64,000 nt of DNA, taken from NCBI RefSeq assembly GCF_026341515.1, contig NZ_JAPEOK010000001.1, positions 9,610,001 through 9,674,000 on the forward strand, read 5' to 3'. This DNA comes from Streptomyces sp. NBC_00878. Its GTDB lineage: Bacteria; Actinomycetota; Actinomycetes; Streptomycetales; Streptomycetaceae. Below are positions 17,087-25,955 of the stretch, piece by piece. The notes under the pieces are model-generated. The model ran no database searches. It had not been told where the DNA came from and saw only the letters and a program-made list of their open reading frames with translations. Position numbers and translations under genes: made by a program. How positions within the stretch are numbered: position 1 is the first letter of the stretch; each line of letters opens with the position of its first letter.

Positions 17087-18641
17087 CGAGAGGCCGCGGG
17101 CGCACGGCGGCGACGGACCCGGCGCTCGCCCGCTGGCCTCCGCCGCAACCGGCGGCTTCGTCGAGCGGCACGGCCTGTGGGACGAGCGGCAGCACGTGGC
17201 CGCCGGACACTTCCGCCGGGTGATCGACGAACTCGGCCTGGACAAGGTGCGGTTCTCCTTCGCCGACCAGCACGGCGTGCTGCGAGGCAAGACCCTGACC
17301 AGGGAGGCGGTGCCCGGCGCCCTGCGCTCGGGAGTCACCGCGCCGTCCTCCTTGTTGTTGAAGGACACCTCCGGCCGGACCGTCTTCCCCGTCTTCTCGG
17401 GCGGCGACGGCTTGGCCGGCGGTCGCTTCGCCGGGGTCGGTGACATCGTTCTGGTGCCGGACATGACGACGTTCCGGGTACTGCCGTGGGCCGAGCGGAC
17501 CGGCTGGATCCTGTGCGACCTCTACCACCCCGACGGCACCCCAGCGGCGTTCTGCTCACGCGGTCTGCTGCGCGGCAGGCTGGCCGCGCTGGCGGACGCG
17601 GGGTACGACCTCACGGTCGGTGTGGAGCTGGAGTTCCACGTATACCGTCCCGCCGCGGAAGGGGCCGCGTCGGTGGGCGTGGGACGGCCGGGCGCACCCG
17701 GCCCGGCACCGGAGGTGGCGCCGCTGAGCAGCGGCTCGCAGCTGCTGCACGAGGAGGGTCTGGACCGGCTCGACGACCTGGTGGACCTGCTGTACCGCGG
17801 GCTCACCGGACTCGATCTGCCGTTGCGTTCCCTGGAGTTGGAGTTCGGGCCCAGCCAACTGGAGCTGACCCTTGACGCGCGGGACGCGGCGCAGGCCGCG
17901 GACGACGCGCTGCTGGCTCGTGCGGCGGTGCGGCAGATCTGCCGCAGGAACGGCTACCACGCGACGTTCATGTCCCGTCCCGCCACGGCGGAGACCGCGT
18001 CGAGCGGATGGCACCTGCACCAGTCGTTGCGCCACCGGGCGACCGGTGAAGCCGCCTTCGACCCGGCGCCCGATCCGGTGCCCGGCTCGGTGTCCGGCTC
18101 GGTGTCCGACTCCGCGCCGGGGGAGCCGCTGTCCCCGGTGGCCCGGCACTACCTCGCCGGGCTGCTGGAACACGCGCCCGCCGCCACCGTCTTCACCACA
18201 CCCACCGTCAACGGATACAAGCGGTACCTGCCGATGTCCCTGGCTCCCGACCGGGTCGTGTGGGGCATCGACAACAAGGGCGCCATGGTGCGGGTCGTCG
18301 GTGCCCGGGGTGAGGGCGGCGCCCGACTGGAGAACAGATCCGGCGAGCCGGCGGCGAACCCGTATCTCTACATCGCCTCGCAGGTGGTCAGCGGGATGGA
18401 CGGGATGGCCCGGCGGCTCGACCCCGGCCCGCCGACCACCGACCCGTACGACACCGGAGCCCGCGGTCTGCCCGGCTCGCTCGGCCAGGCGCTGAACGCG
18501 CTCGACGCGGACCCGGTCTTCGCCAAGGCGCTCGGCCAGGACGTCGTCTCCTGGTTCACCACGATCAAACGCGCGGAGTTCGCGCGCTACCTGGCGCATG
18601 TCTCGGACTGGGAGCAACGCGAGTACTTCGACCTCGTCTGA
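17073..18641 (+). CDS. Glutamine-synthetase-like gamma-glutamyl-amine ligase
   Basis: 522 residues from GTG 17073 (GGGAGG 6 nt upstream), starting inside the Rieske gene. GS-I catalytic features: ELEFH in the first metal site, HATFMSRPATAE, WHLHQS (H314, H316; glutamate and ATP binding), GYKRYLPMSLAP and ARLENRSGEPAANPYLYIASQ. Short Pro/Ala/Ser-rich inserts (about residues 195-225 and 330-350) make it longer than ordinary GlnA. Members outside nitrogen assimilation (PuuA, GlnA3/GlnA4, IpuC, AtdA1) join glutamate to an amine with ATP. Adjacency to oxidases and a gamma-glutamyltransferase supports this role; the amine is unknown. Confidence 0.85.
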   Translation: MRSADERPRAHGGDGPGARPLASAATGGFVERHGLWDERQHVAAGHFRRVIDELGLDKVRFSFADQHGVLRGKTLTREAVPGALRSGVTAPSSLLLKDTSGRTVFPVFSGGDGLAGGRFAGVGDIVLVPDMTTFRVLPWAERTGWILCDLYHPDGTPAAFCSRGLLRGRLAALADAGYDLTVGVELEFHVYRPAAEGAASVGVGRPGAPGPAPEVAPLSSGSQLLHEEGLDRLDDLVDLLYRGLTGLDLPLRSLELEFGPSQLELTLDARDAAQAADDALLARAAVRQICRRNGYHATFMSRPATAETASSGWHLHQSLRHRATGEAAFDPAPDPVPGSVSGSVSDSAPGEPLSPVARHYLAGLLEHAPAATVFTTPTVNGYKRYLPMSLAPDRVVWGIDNKGAMVRVVGARGEGGARLENRSGEPAANPYLYIASQVVSGMDGMARRLDPGPPTTDPYDTGARGLPGSLGQALNALDADPVFAKALGQDVVSWFTTIKRAEFARYLAHVSDWEQREYFDLV

Positions 18642-18687
18642 CCGCATCCCGGCCCCCACGGCCGGCCCACACCTCACGGAAGACGCC

Positions 18688-20139
18688 ATGACCACGTTCA
18701 AGGCCCAACCCGCGCCGCTGGAACCCTTCCTCGTCGACGGCCGGTGGATCGCTCCCGGCGACCGCCGGACGTTCCCCGTCGTCGATCCCGCCTCGGAAAC
18801 CGTCCTGAGCCGGGTCGCACAGGCCACGCCGCGGGATGTCGACGACGCCGTGGCCGCGGCCGCCCGGGCGCACGAGGACGGCCGTTGGCGCGGTCTGCCG
18901 GTCGCTGAGCGGAGCCGGGTGCTGCACCGGATCGCCGAACTGATCGAGGAGCACGCCGAGGAACTGGCGGTGCTGGAAACCCGCGACAACGGCAAACCCG
19001 TCGAACGCTCGCGCGCCGACACCGCGATGAGCGCCAGGACGTTCCGTCACTTCGCGGGCGCCCCCGCCCGGCTGACCGGCACGGTCGTGCCCCTGGACCC
19101 GGGACACCACGTCTACACGGTGCCCGAGCCCGTCGGGGTGGCCGCGCTGATCCTGCCGTGGAACTTCCCCATCATGACCGGCTGCTTCAAGCTGGCCCCC
19201 GCACTCGCCGCGGGCTGCACCGTCGTGGTCAAGCCCGCCGAACAGACCCCGCTGACCATGCTGCGCGTCGCCGCCCTGTGCGAAGAGGCGGGCCTGCCGG
19301 CAGGCGTGCTGAACGTACTCACCGGCGACGGCGAGGTGGGTGCCGCGCTCACCGCGCACCCGGGTGTGGCCAAGGTGTCCTTCACCGGCTCCACCGAGGT
19401 CGGCCGGCTGGTGATGGGCGCCGCCGCCCCCACCGTCAAGCGCCTCACCCTGGAACTCGGCGGCAAGAGCCCCAACATCGTCTTCGCCGACGCCGACCTG
19501 GACGCCGCCGTCATCACCGCCATGCGGGCCGCCTTCGGCCACTCCGGGCAGATGTGCACGGCCGGCAGCAGACTGCTGGTCCAGCGCTCCGTCCTGGCGG
19601 AGATGGAGGAGCGCCTGGCCGCCGCGGTGCGCAAGGTCCCCGTCGGCAACGGCCTGGACGGCGGGATCACCGTCGGTCCGCTGGTCTCGGAGGAACAGCG
19701 GGCCAAGGTCCTGTCGTACGTCGAGGCCGGTGTCGCCGAGGGTGCGAAACTGGTGACCGGTGGCCAAGTACCGGACCGGCCGGGCTACTTCGTCGAACCG
19801 GCGCTGTTCACGGACGTCACCAACAGCATGCGGATCGCCCGCGAGGAGATCTTCGGCCCCGTGGTGGGAGTGATCCCCTTCGAGGACGACGACGAAGCCG
19901 TCGCCATCGGCAACGACACCTCCTACGGGCTCGCCGCCGGAGTCTGGACCAGGGACCTCTCCCGCGCCCACCGCATGGCCGCGCGGCTGCGCGCCGGAAC
20001 GGTGTGGATCAACACCTACAACATCTTCGACCCGGCACTGCCCTTCGGTGGACTCGGCGACTCGGGCCTGGGCCGGGACCTGGGCGACGACGCCCTGTAC
20101 TCCTACTGCGAGCGCAAGGCGGTGGTCGTCGCCCTATGA
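18688..20139 (+). CDS. NAD(P)-dependent aldehyde dehydrogenase
   Basis: 483 residues; ATG 18688 follows GGAAG, while an upstream in-frame start at 18598 would lie inside the previous gene. Standard ALDH motifs: ILPWNFPIMTG, VVKPAEQTPLT, VSFTGSTEVG, the general-base glutamate in LTLELGGKSPN, the nucleophile in GQMCTAGSR, EEIFGPVVGV and PFGGLGDSGLGRDLG. It should oxidise the aldehyde produced by the amine oxidases of the island to the acid. PuuC is the analogue in putrescine breakdown. The stop overlaps the next start by ATGA. Confidence 0.93.
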   Translation: MTTFKAQPAPLEPFLVDGRWIAPGDRRTFPVVDPASETVLSRVAQATPRDVDDAVAAAARAHEDGRWRGLPVAERSRVLHRIAELIEEHAEELAVLETRDNGKPVERSRADTAMSARTFRHFAGAPARLTGTVVPLDPGHHVYTVPEPVGVAALILPWNFPIMTGCFKLAPALAAGCTVVVKPAEQTPLTMLRVAALCEEAGLPAGVLNVLTGDGEVGAALTAHPGVAKVSFTGSTEVGRLVMGAAAPTVKRLTLELGGKSPNIVFADADLDAAVITAMRAAFGHSGQMCTAGSRLLVQRSVLAEMEERLAAAVRKVPVGNGLDGGITVGPLVSEEQRAKVLSYVEAGVAEGAKLVTGGQVPDRPGYFVEPALFTDVTNSMRIAREEIFGPVVGVIPFEDDDEAVAIGNDTSYGLAAGVWTRDLSRAHRMAARLRAGTVWINTYNIFDPALPFGGLGDSGLGRDLGDDALYSYCERKAVVVAL

Positions 20140-22859
20140 GTACCGACACCGCGGTTCCCAGCCCCCCGCCGACACCTCGGAGTCCGGCACTCGACATCGA
20201 GGCACTGCGCGCCGCCACCCCCGGTATGCGCCACGCCCGCCACATGAACGCCGCCGGGGCGGCCCTGCCCAGCGCGGCGACGCTGGCCGCCGTCACCGAC
20301 CACCTGCACCTGGAGTCGCTGCTCGGCGGCTACGAGGCGGCCGAGGCGCTGGCCGACCGCACGGAGCGGGTGTACCACTCGGCGGCCCGGCTGATCGGTG
20401 CCGCGCCGCAGGACATCGCCCTGGTGGACAGCGCCTCCACCGCCTGGCAGCGGGCGCTGGGAGCCTTGCGGCTCAAGGCGGGCGACCGGGTCCTGGCATC
20501 GCCGTCCACTTACGTCAGCTCCGCCCTGCACCTGCTGGAGATGCGGGACTCGCACGGCATCGTGCTGGAGGTACTGCCGGCCGACGCGAGCGGACAGGTC
20601 GACCTCGGCGCACTGGAGACGGCCCTGCGCGAGCCGGCCGCGCTCGTGACCATCGCCCATGTCCCCACGTCCTCCGGGCTGGTGGAACCGGTGGCCGCCG
20701 TGGGCGCGCTGGCCGCCCGCGCGGGGGTGCCGCTGCTGCTGGACGCGACGCAGTCGCTCGGCCAACTCCCGGTCGACGTCCAGGAGATGCACTGCGGCAT
20801 CGTCGTCGCCACCGGCCGCAAGTTCCTGCGCGGGCCGCGGGGCACGGGTCTGCTGTACGTCGACCCCGAGCTGCGGGCGAGAACCAGGCCCGCCGCTCCG
20901 GACGTACGCGGAGCCCAGTGGTCGTCGGCCTACGGCTACGAGGTGGTACCGGGGGCCCGGCGCTACGAGACATGGGAGTCCTCCCACGCCCTGCGACTGG
21001 GCCTGGGCACGGCCCTGGACGAGGCGCTCGACCTCGGTGTCGCGCTGATCCGCGACCACGTGACGGAGCTGGCCGAACGGCTGCGGGCCGGACTGTCGGG
21101 CGTACCGGGGATCCGGCGGACCGATCCGACGGCGGCGGCCTCGGGCATCGTGACGTTCCTGCGCGAGGACGAGGACCCGCGCCAGACCGTACGGGACCTG
21201 CGCGCGACCGGATTCAGGCTGACGACCGTGCCCGCCTCGCACGGCCAGTGGGACCTGGGCCGACGCGGTCTGGAACGGGTCGCCCGGGCCTCGCTGCACG
21301 TCTACAACAGCGCGGACGACGTGGACGCGCTCGTCGCCGCGCTGACCGCACGAGAACGGCGCCGCCGGGGAACGCGGGAGGCGACCTCCGAGACCGTGTC
21401 GCGTACGGCATCAGGGTCGCCGTCAGGGGTGACTCAGGGATCCCCGACACCGACGTTCACTGTTCCCGGGTCCGCGACGCCGACGTCCGTCGGTCCCGAG
21501 TCGGGATCCGTGACGCCGACGTCCATCGGTCCCGAGCCCGGACCTCCGACGCCTACATCCACCGGTCCTGAGCCGGGACCCGCGACGCCGACGTCCACCG
21601 GTCCCGAGCCGGGACCCGCGACGCCGACGTCCACCGGTCCCGAGCCCGCATCCGCGACGGGTGCAGCCACTGTTCCCGAGCCCGCTTCCGTCGGCCCGCG
21701 GCCCGTCTCCTCCCGGCCGACCGGATCCGCCGGTGACCGGGCCGACGTGATCGTCGTCGGGGCCGGTGTCCACGGCTCGTCCGCCGCCTGGCAGTTGGCG
21801 GCCCGCGGAGCGAGCGTGATCCACCTCGACCGGTTCCCCGCGGGCCACACCGAGGGCTCCTCGCACGGCAGAACGCGGATGATCCGGCGGGCCTATCCCG
21901 CCGAGATCTGGGACGGACTCGTCGACACCGCCTACAGCGCCTGGCAGGAACTCGAACTCGCCTCCGGGCAGCGGCTGGTGACGACCACGGGAGGCTTGTA
22001 CGCCAGGGCGGCGGGAGCCCCCGCCACCCTGCGCGGCCCCGGCTGCGAGAACGTGGACCACGCCCGTGCCGCGGAACTCTTCCCCGGGCTGCGCCTGTGC
22101 GAGGGCTTCTCCGCGGTCCATGATCCGGCCGCCGGCGTCATCGACGCCCAGGCCGCGCTCACCGCGCTGGCGGCGCTCGGTCGCGCGCACGGCGTGGACC
22201 GGCGGGACGGCTGTGCGGTGCTCGGCCGGCGCCGGGACGGCGGGGGCGTGCGGGTCGACACGGAGCAGGGCGTCCTGCACGCGGACCGGCTGGTCGTGTG
22301 CGCGGGCCCCTGGACCGGCGAACTGCTGCCCGCCTTCGCCCGGCCGCTGAGCGTGGTGCGGATCGTGAACCTGCACCTCGGTTCCTCGCGGCGGCACCTG
22401 CTGGAGCCGCCGCTGCTGGGCGCGTTCTCCGTCGACGTACCGGACGTCGGCCTGCTGTACGGCATCCCGGCCTTCGGCGGAGCAGGTGTCAAGATCGGCC
22501 TGGACCACGGGCCGCCGGAGGATCCGTCGGTGCCCGCCGGGCCGGTCACCGAGGCCGAGCGGGACCGGCTCCTCGGTCTGGCCTCGCGGTTCCTTCCGGC
22601 GGCCGACGGGCCGGTGGAGGAGGCGATCACCTGCCGCTACACGATGGCGCCGAACAACCGGTTCGCCGTCGGCCGGCTCCCGGGTGAGGACCGGGTGTTC
22701 GTGGCGGCGGCCTGTTCCGGCCACGGCTTCAAGTTCGGGCCCGCACTGGGCGCCGCGCTCGCGGATCTGGCGGAGGGCAAGGAACGACCGGACCTGGACT
22801 TCCTGTCTCCGGCCGCGATGGGCATCACCGACCGGCCCGGACCGGGAGCCGGAGCATGA
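20136..22859 (+). CDS. Class V aminotransferase fused to an FAD-dependent sarcosine/N-methyl-amine oxidase
   Basis: One uninterrupted frame of 907 residues with two enzymes. Residues about 15-410 are a PLP-dependent class V aminotransferase/cysteine-desulfurase-like fold: MNAAGAALPSAATLAAV, DSASTAWQRAL, PTSSGLVEPV, LLLDATQSLGQLPVD and the PLP lysine in VVATGRKFLRGPRGTG. A linker of five 12-residue repeats (448-507) follows. Residues about 534-900 are a MSOX/SolA-type flavoprotein: DVIVVGAGVHGSSAAWQLAARG, EGSSHGRTRMIRRAYP, VVCAGPWTGELLP, YTMAPNNRFAVGRLPG, ACSGHGFKFGPALG. It probably moves or removes an amino group and oxidises the product or a secondary amine in one polypeptide. Coupled to the ALDH gene by ATGA. 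Confidence 0.85.
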   Translation: MSTDTAVPSPPPTPRSPALDIEALRAATPGMRHARHMNAAGAALPSAATLAAVTDHLHLESLLGGYEAAEALADRTERVYHSAARLIGAAPQDIALVDSASTAWQRALGALRLKAGDRVLASPSTYVSSALHLLEMRDSHGIVLEVLPADASGQVDLGALETALREPAALVTIAHVPTSSGLVEPVAAVGALAARAGVPLLLDATQSLGQLPVDVQEMHCGIVVATGRKFLRGPRGTGLLYVDPELRARTRPAAPDVRGAQWSSAYGYEVVPGARRYETWESSHALRLGLGTALDEALDLGVALIRDHVTELAERLRAGLSGVPGIRRTDPTAAASGIVTFLREDEDPRQTVRDLRATGFRLTTVPASHGQWDLGRRGLERVARASLHVYNSADDVDALVAALTARERRRRGTREATSETVSRTASGSPSGVTQGSPTPTFTVPGSATPTSVGPESGSVTPTSIGPEPGPPTPTSTGPEPGPATPTSTGPEPGPATPTSTGPEPASATGAATVPEPASVGPRPVSSRPTGSAGDRADVIVVGAGVHGSSAAWQLAARGASVIHLDRFPAGHTEGSSHGRTRMIRRAYPAEIWDGLVDTAYSAWQELELASGQRLVTTTGGLYARAAGAPATLRGPGCENVDHARAAELFPGLRLCEGFSAVHDPAAGVIDAQAALTALAALGRAHGVDRRDGCAVLGRRRDGGGVRVDTEQGVLHADRLVVCAGPWTGELLPAFARPLSVVRIVNLHLGSSRRHLLEPPLLGAFSVDVPDVGLLYGIPAFGGAGVKIGLDHGPPEDPSVPAGPVTEAERDRLLGLASRFLPAADGPVEEAITCRYTMAPNNRFAVGRLPGEDRVFVAAACSGHGFKFGPALGAALADLAEGKERPDLDFLSPAAMGITDRPGPGAGA
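21477..21656 (+). repeat. Five 36-bp tandem repeats encoding the interdomain linker
   Basis: Five units of 36 bp at 21477, 21513, 21549, 21585 and 21621 encode TPTSxGPEPGPA-like 12-residue repeats; units 3 and 4 are nearly identical in DNA. Pro/Thr/Ser/Gly-rich sequence with no hydrophobic residues suggests an extended flexible spacer between the two enzyme domains. Confidence 0.9.
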
Positions 22860-22903
22860 CCCCCGGCACCCGCACCCGCACCCGCGCCCGCACCGACAGC
22901 CGG

Positions 22904-23671
22904 TCAGCCGCGGAAGACGGTGGCCGACCGCTGTTCGTACCAGCGGGCCAACTGCTCGCCCGCACTGATCACATGGGCCTTCATCTCACTGCGTGCCCGC
23001 TCCGCGTCCTCCGCGGCGAGAGCCTCGACGATCCGCTCGTGTTCGCGGATGTTGTCCTCGCGATGGCGGGGGTTGTCCTGGAGGACGAGCGCGGAGACGT
23101 TACGCGGGAACGCCTCGTTGACGTCCTTGATGGCGCGGGCGAGACGCCTGTTGCCGGCGACGGTGTGGATCAGGGTGTGGAAGCAGTCGTTGGCGGAGGT
23201 GGAGGGCGAGGCGTTCGGGGAGGTGGCGGGCGGGGAACCCTCGCCGGGCGCCGGACCGCCGCTGACGTCGCGTACCCCCCGGCTGACCGCGCGTACCGTC
23301 TCGTTGGCCTCGCGCAGTTCCCGCAGTACGTCCGGGGTGACCGCGTGGACCGCCCGGACGCAGGCGAGCCCTTCGAGCTCGGCGCGGATCTCGTAGGCCT
23401 CGCGGACCTCCCAGGGGGCGGGGACGCGGACCACGGCGCCGCGGTTGGGCAGCACCTCGATGAGGCCGCCCGCCTGGAGCTGCCGCAGCGCCTCCCGTAC
23501 GGGGGTGCGGCTCACGCCGAGCATCTCCGCGAGCTCGACCTGGCGCAGTTGCGCCCCGATGGGGATCTCACCGGAGAGGATCCGCGCGCGGATCGCGGCC
23601 GCGGTGTCGTCGACGAGCGCCTTGCCCTTTCCTGCGGGCGAGTCCGCGTCGGGGAGCGGGGCGGTGTCCAT
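22904..23671 (-). CDS. GntR-family transcriptional regulator with FCD ligand domain
   Basis: 255 residues from ATG 23671 (GGAGAC upstream); a longer reading to 23755 is less likely. Residues about 18-80 form the GntR winged helix (IRARILSGEIPIGAQLRQVELAEMLGVSRTPVREALRQLQAGGLIEVLPNRGAVV). The rest is the all-helical FCD domain with metal-binding histidines in FHTLIHTVAGNRRL and REHERIVEAL, interrupted by a Gly/Pro/Ser-rich insert (about 135-165). FCD regulators bind small organic acids and usually repress. It is divergent from the copper amine oxidase gene; the shared gap carries two operator boxes, so autoregulation is likely. Confidence 0.9.
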   Translation of the reverse strand: MDTAPLPDADSPAGKGKALVDDTAAAIRARILSGEIPIGAQLRQVELAEMLGVSRTPVREALRQLQAGGLIEVLPNRGAVVRVPAPWEVREAYEIRAELEGLACVRAVHAVTPDVLRELREANETVRAVSRGVRDVSGGPAPGEGSPPATSPNASPSTSANDCFHTLIHTVAGNRRLARAIKDVNEAFPRNVSALVLQDNPRHREDNIREHERIVEALAAEDAERARSEMKAHVISAGEQLARWYEQRSATVFRG

Positions 23672-23761
23672 GAGGTCTCCGTCTGGTCGGGAAGGCGAAG
23701 GCCGGCGATGGCCGGGGCGGGGGAGTGCCGGGACGGTAGTCCTGACAACCCCCAACAGCTT

Positions 23762-23794
23762 AATGTATCCATTCTAACGGTCGCAGGATCCAAG
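23762..23794. promoter_or_regulatory. Operator box pair between the GntR and copper amine oxidase genes
   Basis: AATGTATCCATT (23762-23773) and CAGGATCCAAG (23784-23794) have centres at 23767.5 and 23788.5, 21 bp apart. They lie 36-68 bp before the amine oxidase ATG (23830) and 91 bp or more from the GntR start, so one bound regulator could control both directions. Confidence 0.6.
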
Positions 23795-23829
23795 GACTGC
23801 GGCACGTGCACATGAGCGGAGCGCACATC

Positions 23830-25773
23830 ATGCACAACCCGCCCGGAAGCGTCAGTACCCGTGTCCATGCCCGGCGTGAGCGCACCCATCCTCTCGACCC
23901 GCTGTCTCCCGCGGAGATCGACGCGGCCGTCGCCGTGGCGCGGGCCGACGGCCGGCTGGGGGAGCGGACCAGGTTCTGGGGCGCGGTACTGGACGAACGC
24001 TTCGCCCGTGAGGTGGTGGCAGGCCGGCAGACCGCGGGGGAGGTGCGGGTGGGGCTGGTGGCGATGGACCACGACCTGCCCGGCGCCTGGGAGATCGACG
24101 TGCAGCTCGGTGCCGAGCCGCGCTGCCTGGAGTGGCGGCCGGTGGACATACGGCGGCCGGGCATCACCTCGACGGAGGCGCGCGCGGCGGCCCAGGCATG
24201 CCGGGCGAACCCGCTGTTCCGCGAGGCACTGGCCCGGCGAGGCATCCACGACGTGTCGCTGACGGTCATCGACGCCGAGTCCATCGGCGGCTTCGTACCG
24301 GAGAAGTACAAGGACCGCAGGATCACCTGGGGCTCGGTCTGGCACCGGGTCCAGGAGGACGACAACGCCTATGTGCGCCCCGTACAGGGCGTCATCCCCC
24401 TCATCGACATGGCGACGATGGAGGTGCTGGAGGTCGAGGACCACGGCGTCGTCCCGGTCTCCGAGGAGCCGGGGCCGCTGTCGGCCGGCGGGTTCGGCCC
24501 GGACCGTGCGGGGCTCAAGCCGCTGGAGGTGGTGCAGCCCGAGGGGCCCAGCTTCACCGTCGACGGACACCAAGTCAGCTGGCAGGGCTGGGAGTTCCGG
24601 GTCGGCTTCACCCACCGTGAGGGCCTGGTCCTGTACGACCTCGGCTTCCTGGGGCGCTCGGTGCTCAAGCGGGCCGCCTGCAACGAGATGTACGTCCCCT
24701 ACCTCGACCCGAGCTCCACGCAGTTCCGCAAGAACTTCTTCGACTGGGGCGAGTACGGCGCCGGCCCGCTGACCAACTCGCTCGCGCTCGGCTGCGACTG
24801 CCTGGGTGTCATCCACTACTTCGACGCGGCCTACCTCGCGGGCGACGGCGCCGCCCAGGAGATCGACCAGGCGATCTGCATGCACGAGGAGGACGACGGC
24901 ATCCTCTGGAAGCACAACGACCTGCGCCGCGGGGTGAGCGAGGTGCGCCGCTCCCGGCGGCTGATCATCTCCAGCTTTCAGACGGTCGCCAACTACGACT
25001 ACGGCTTCTACTGGTCGCTCTACCAGGACGGCAGGATCGAGCTGGAGATCAAGCTCACCGGCATGCTGTCGGCCTCCGGGATCGAGGAGGGCGAGGAGGT
25101 GCGGCACGGCCGGGTGGTTTCGCGGGGCGTCCAGACGCCCACGCACCAGCACTACTTCGGCCTGCGTCTGGACGCCGCGGTCGACGGCCCGTTCAACCGC
25201 CTGGTGGAGGAGAACGCCCAGGCGGAGGACGACCCGCGCCACGACCCGTACGGCAACGCGGTCCGCATGGTGCGCACGCCCCTGCTGTCGGAGTCGCAGG
25301 CCGCCCGCCGGACCAACCCGGCGACGTCCCGGCACTGGCGGGTGGAGAGCGCGCAGAGGCAGAACCGTTACGGGGACCCGACCGCGTACCGGCTGCTGCT
25401 GCCCAACACCACCCGGCCGTTCGCGCGGCCCGATTCGGTGATGGCCCGCCGGGCGCCCTTCGTCCACCAGCATCTGTGGGCGACGGTCTCCGACCCGGCC
25501 GAGCAGTACGTAGGAGGGCAGTACCCGAACCAGGCGGAGCCCGGTGAGGACGGCGTGCAAGTCTGGCAGCGCAAGGACCGCTCGCTGGACGGGGCCGAGC
25601 TGGTGCTGTGGCCGGTCGTGGGCAGCCACCACTTCCCCCGGCCCGAGCAGTGGCCGGTCATGCCGGTCGACCGGGTGCGACTGGTCTTCGAGCCCGACGG
25701 CTTCTTCGACCGCAACCCGGCCATGGACATCCCGGATCCGTCGGCCGACGCGGACCGCTGCTGCGGAACCTGA
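23830..25773 (+). CDS. Copper-containing primary amine oxidase
   Basis: 647 residues if translation starts at ATG 23830, which has GGAG 9 nt upstream; GTG 23806 and ATG 23812 are in-frame alternatives without a good site. The fold has N2/N3 domains (VDIRRPGITSTEARAAAQAC, GSVWHRVQEDDNAYVRPVQG) and the catalytic domain. The active-site base is D305 in FFDWGEYG; Tyr389 in VANYDYGFYW is the precursor of the topaquinone cofactor; copper ligands are H439 and H441 (THQHYFG) and a His in GSHHFPRPEQWPVMP near 600. It oxidises primary amines to aldehydes, releasing ammonia and peroxide. No signal peptide is seen, so it is cytoplasmic. Its product would feed the aldehyde dehydrogenase at 18688. Confidence 0.92.
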   Translation: MHNPPGSVSTRVHARRERTHPLDPLSPAEIDAAVAVARADGRLGERTRFWGAVLDERFAREVVAGRQTAGEVRVGLVAMDHDLPGAWEIDVQLGAEPRCLEWRPVDIRRPGITSTEARAAAQACRANPLFREALARRGIHDVSLTVIDAESIGGFVPEKYKDRRITWGSVWHRVQEDDNAYVRPVQGVIPLIDMATMEVLEVEDHGVVPVSEEPGPLSAGGFGPDRAGLKPLEVVQPEGPSFTVDGHQVSWQGWEFRVGFTHREGLVLYDLGFLGRSVLKRAACNEMYVPYLDPSSTQFRKNFFDWGEYGAGPLTNSLALGCDCLGVIHYFDAAYLAGDGAAQEIDQAICMHEEDDGILWKHNDLRRGVSEVRRSRRLIISSFQTVANYDYGFYWSLYQDGRIELEIKLTGMLSASGIEEGEEVRHGRVVSRGVQTPTHQHYFGLRLDAAVDGPFNRLVEENAQAEDDPRHDPYGNAVRMVRTPLLSESQAARRTNPATSRHWRVESAQRQNRYGDPTAYRLLLPNTTRPFARPDSVMARRAPFVHQHLWATVSDPAEQYVGGQYPNQAEPGEDGVQVWQRKDRSLDGAELVLWPVVGSHHFPRPEQWPVMPVDRVRLVFEPDGFFDRNPAMDIPDPSADADRCCGT

Positions 25774-25890
25774 TGAACCATCGCAAAGCATGCCTATTGG
25801 GATATCTCGGCAGTTAGGGCACAAGACGTCGGTTCATGTGCTCGTAACACCCGGGACACGGCTCGGAATCGCGGGCCGGACACGATGATT

Positions 25891-25934
25891 TTGGATCCAA
25901 TCAAGACGCAATTAGATCCATTCCTTCCTAGGAA
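25891..25934. promoter_or_regulatory. Operator box pair and palindrome upstream of the ABC transporter operon
   Basis: TTGGATCCAA (25891-25900) is a perfect palindrome; ATTAGATCCATT (25911-25922) follows with its centre 21 bp away. TTCCTAGGAA (25925-25934), a separate perfect 10-bp palindrome, lies 21 bp before the ATG. The first two match the boxes at 15604 and 23762. Confidence 0.65.
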
Positions 25935-25955
25935 CGGTGCCCCAAGGAGGCCCTC

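Noticed and set aside
19158..20135. N-terminal extension of the aminotransferase-oxidase fusion to 1233 residues
   Set aside because: The extension lies in a shadow frame of the aldehyde dehydrogenase gene. ATG 20136 overlaps that gene's stop and directly precedes recognisable aminotransferase sequence.
23512..25824. 770-residue open frame on the minus strand opposite the copper amine oxidase gene
   Set aside because: It is an antisense open frame produced by high GC at third positions. It has low-complexity Val/Ala/Arg/Gly-rich composition and no domain, and the plus strand encodes a complete copper amine oxidase with all active-site residues.
25925..25934. TTCCTAGGAA palindrome as a third GntR-type box
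   Set aside because: It lacks the GATCC core and the 21-bp spacing of the other boxes, so it is reported only as a separate palindrome.
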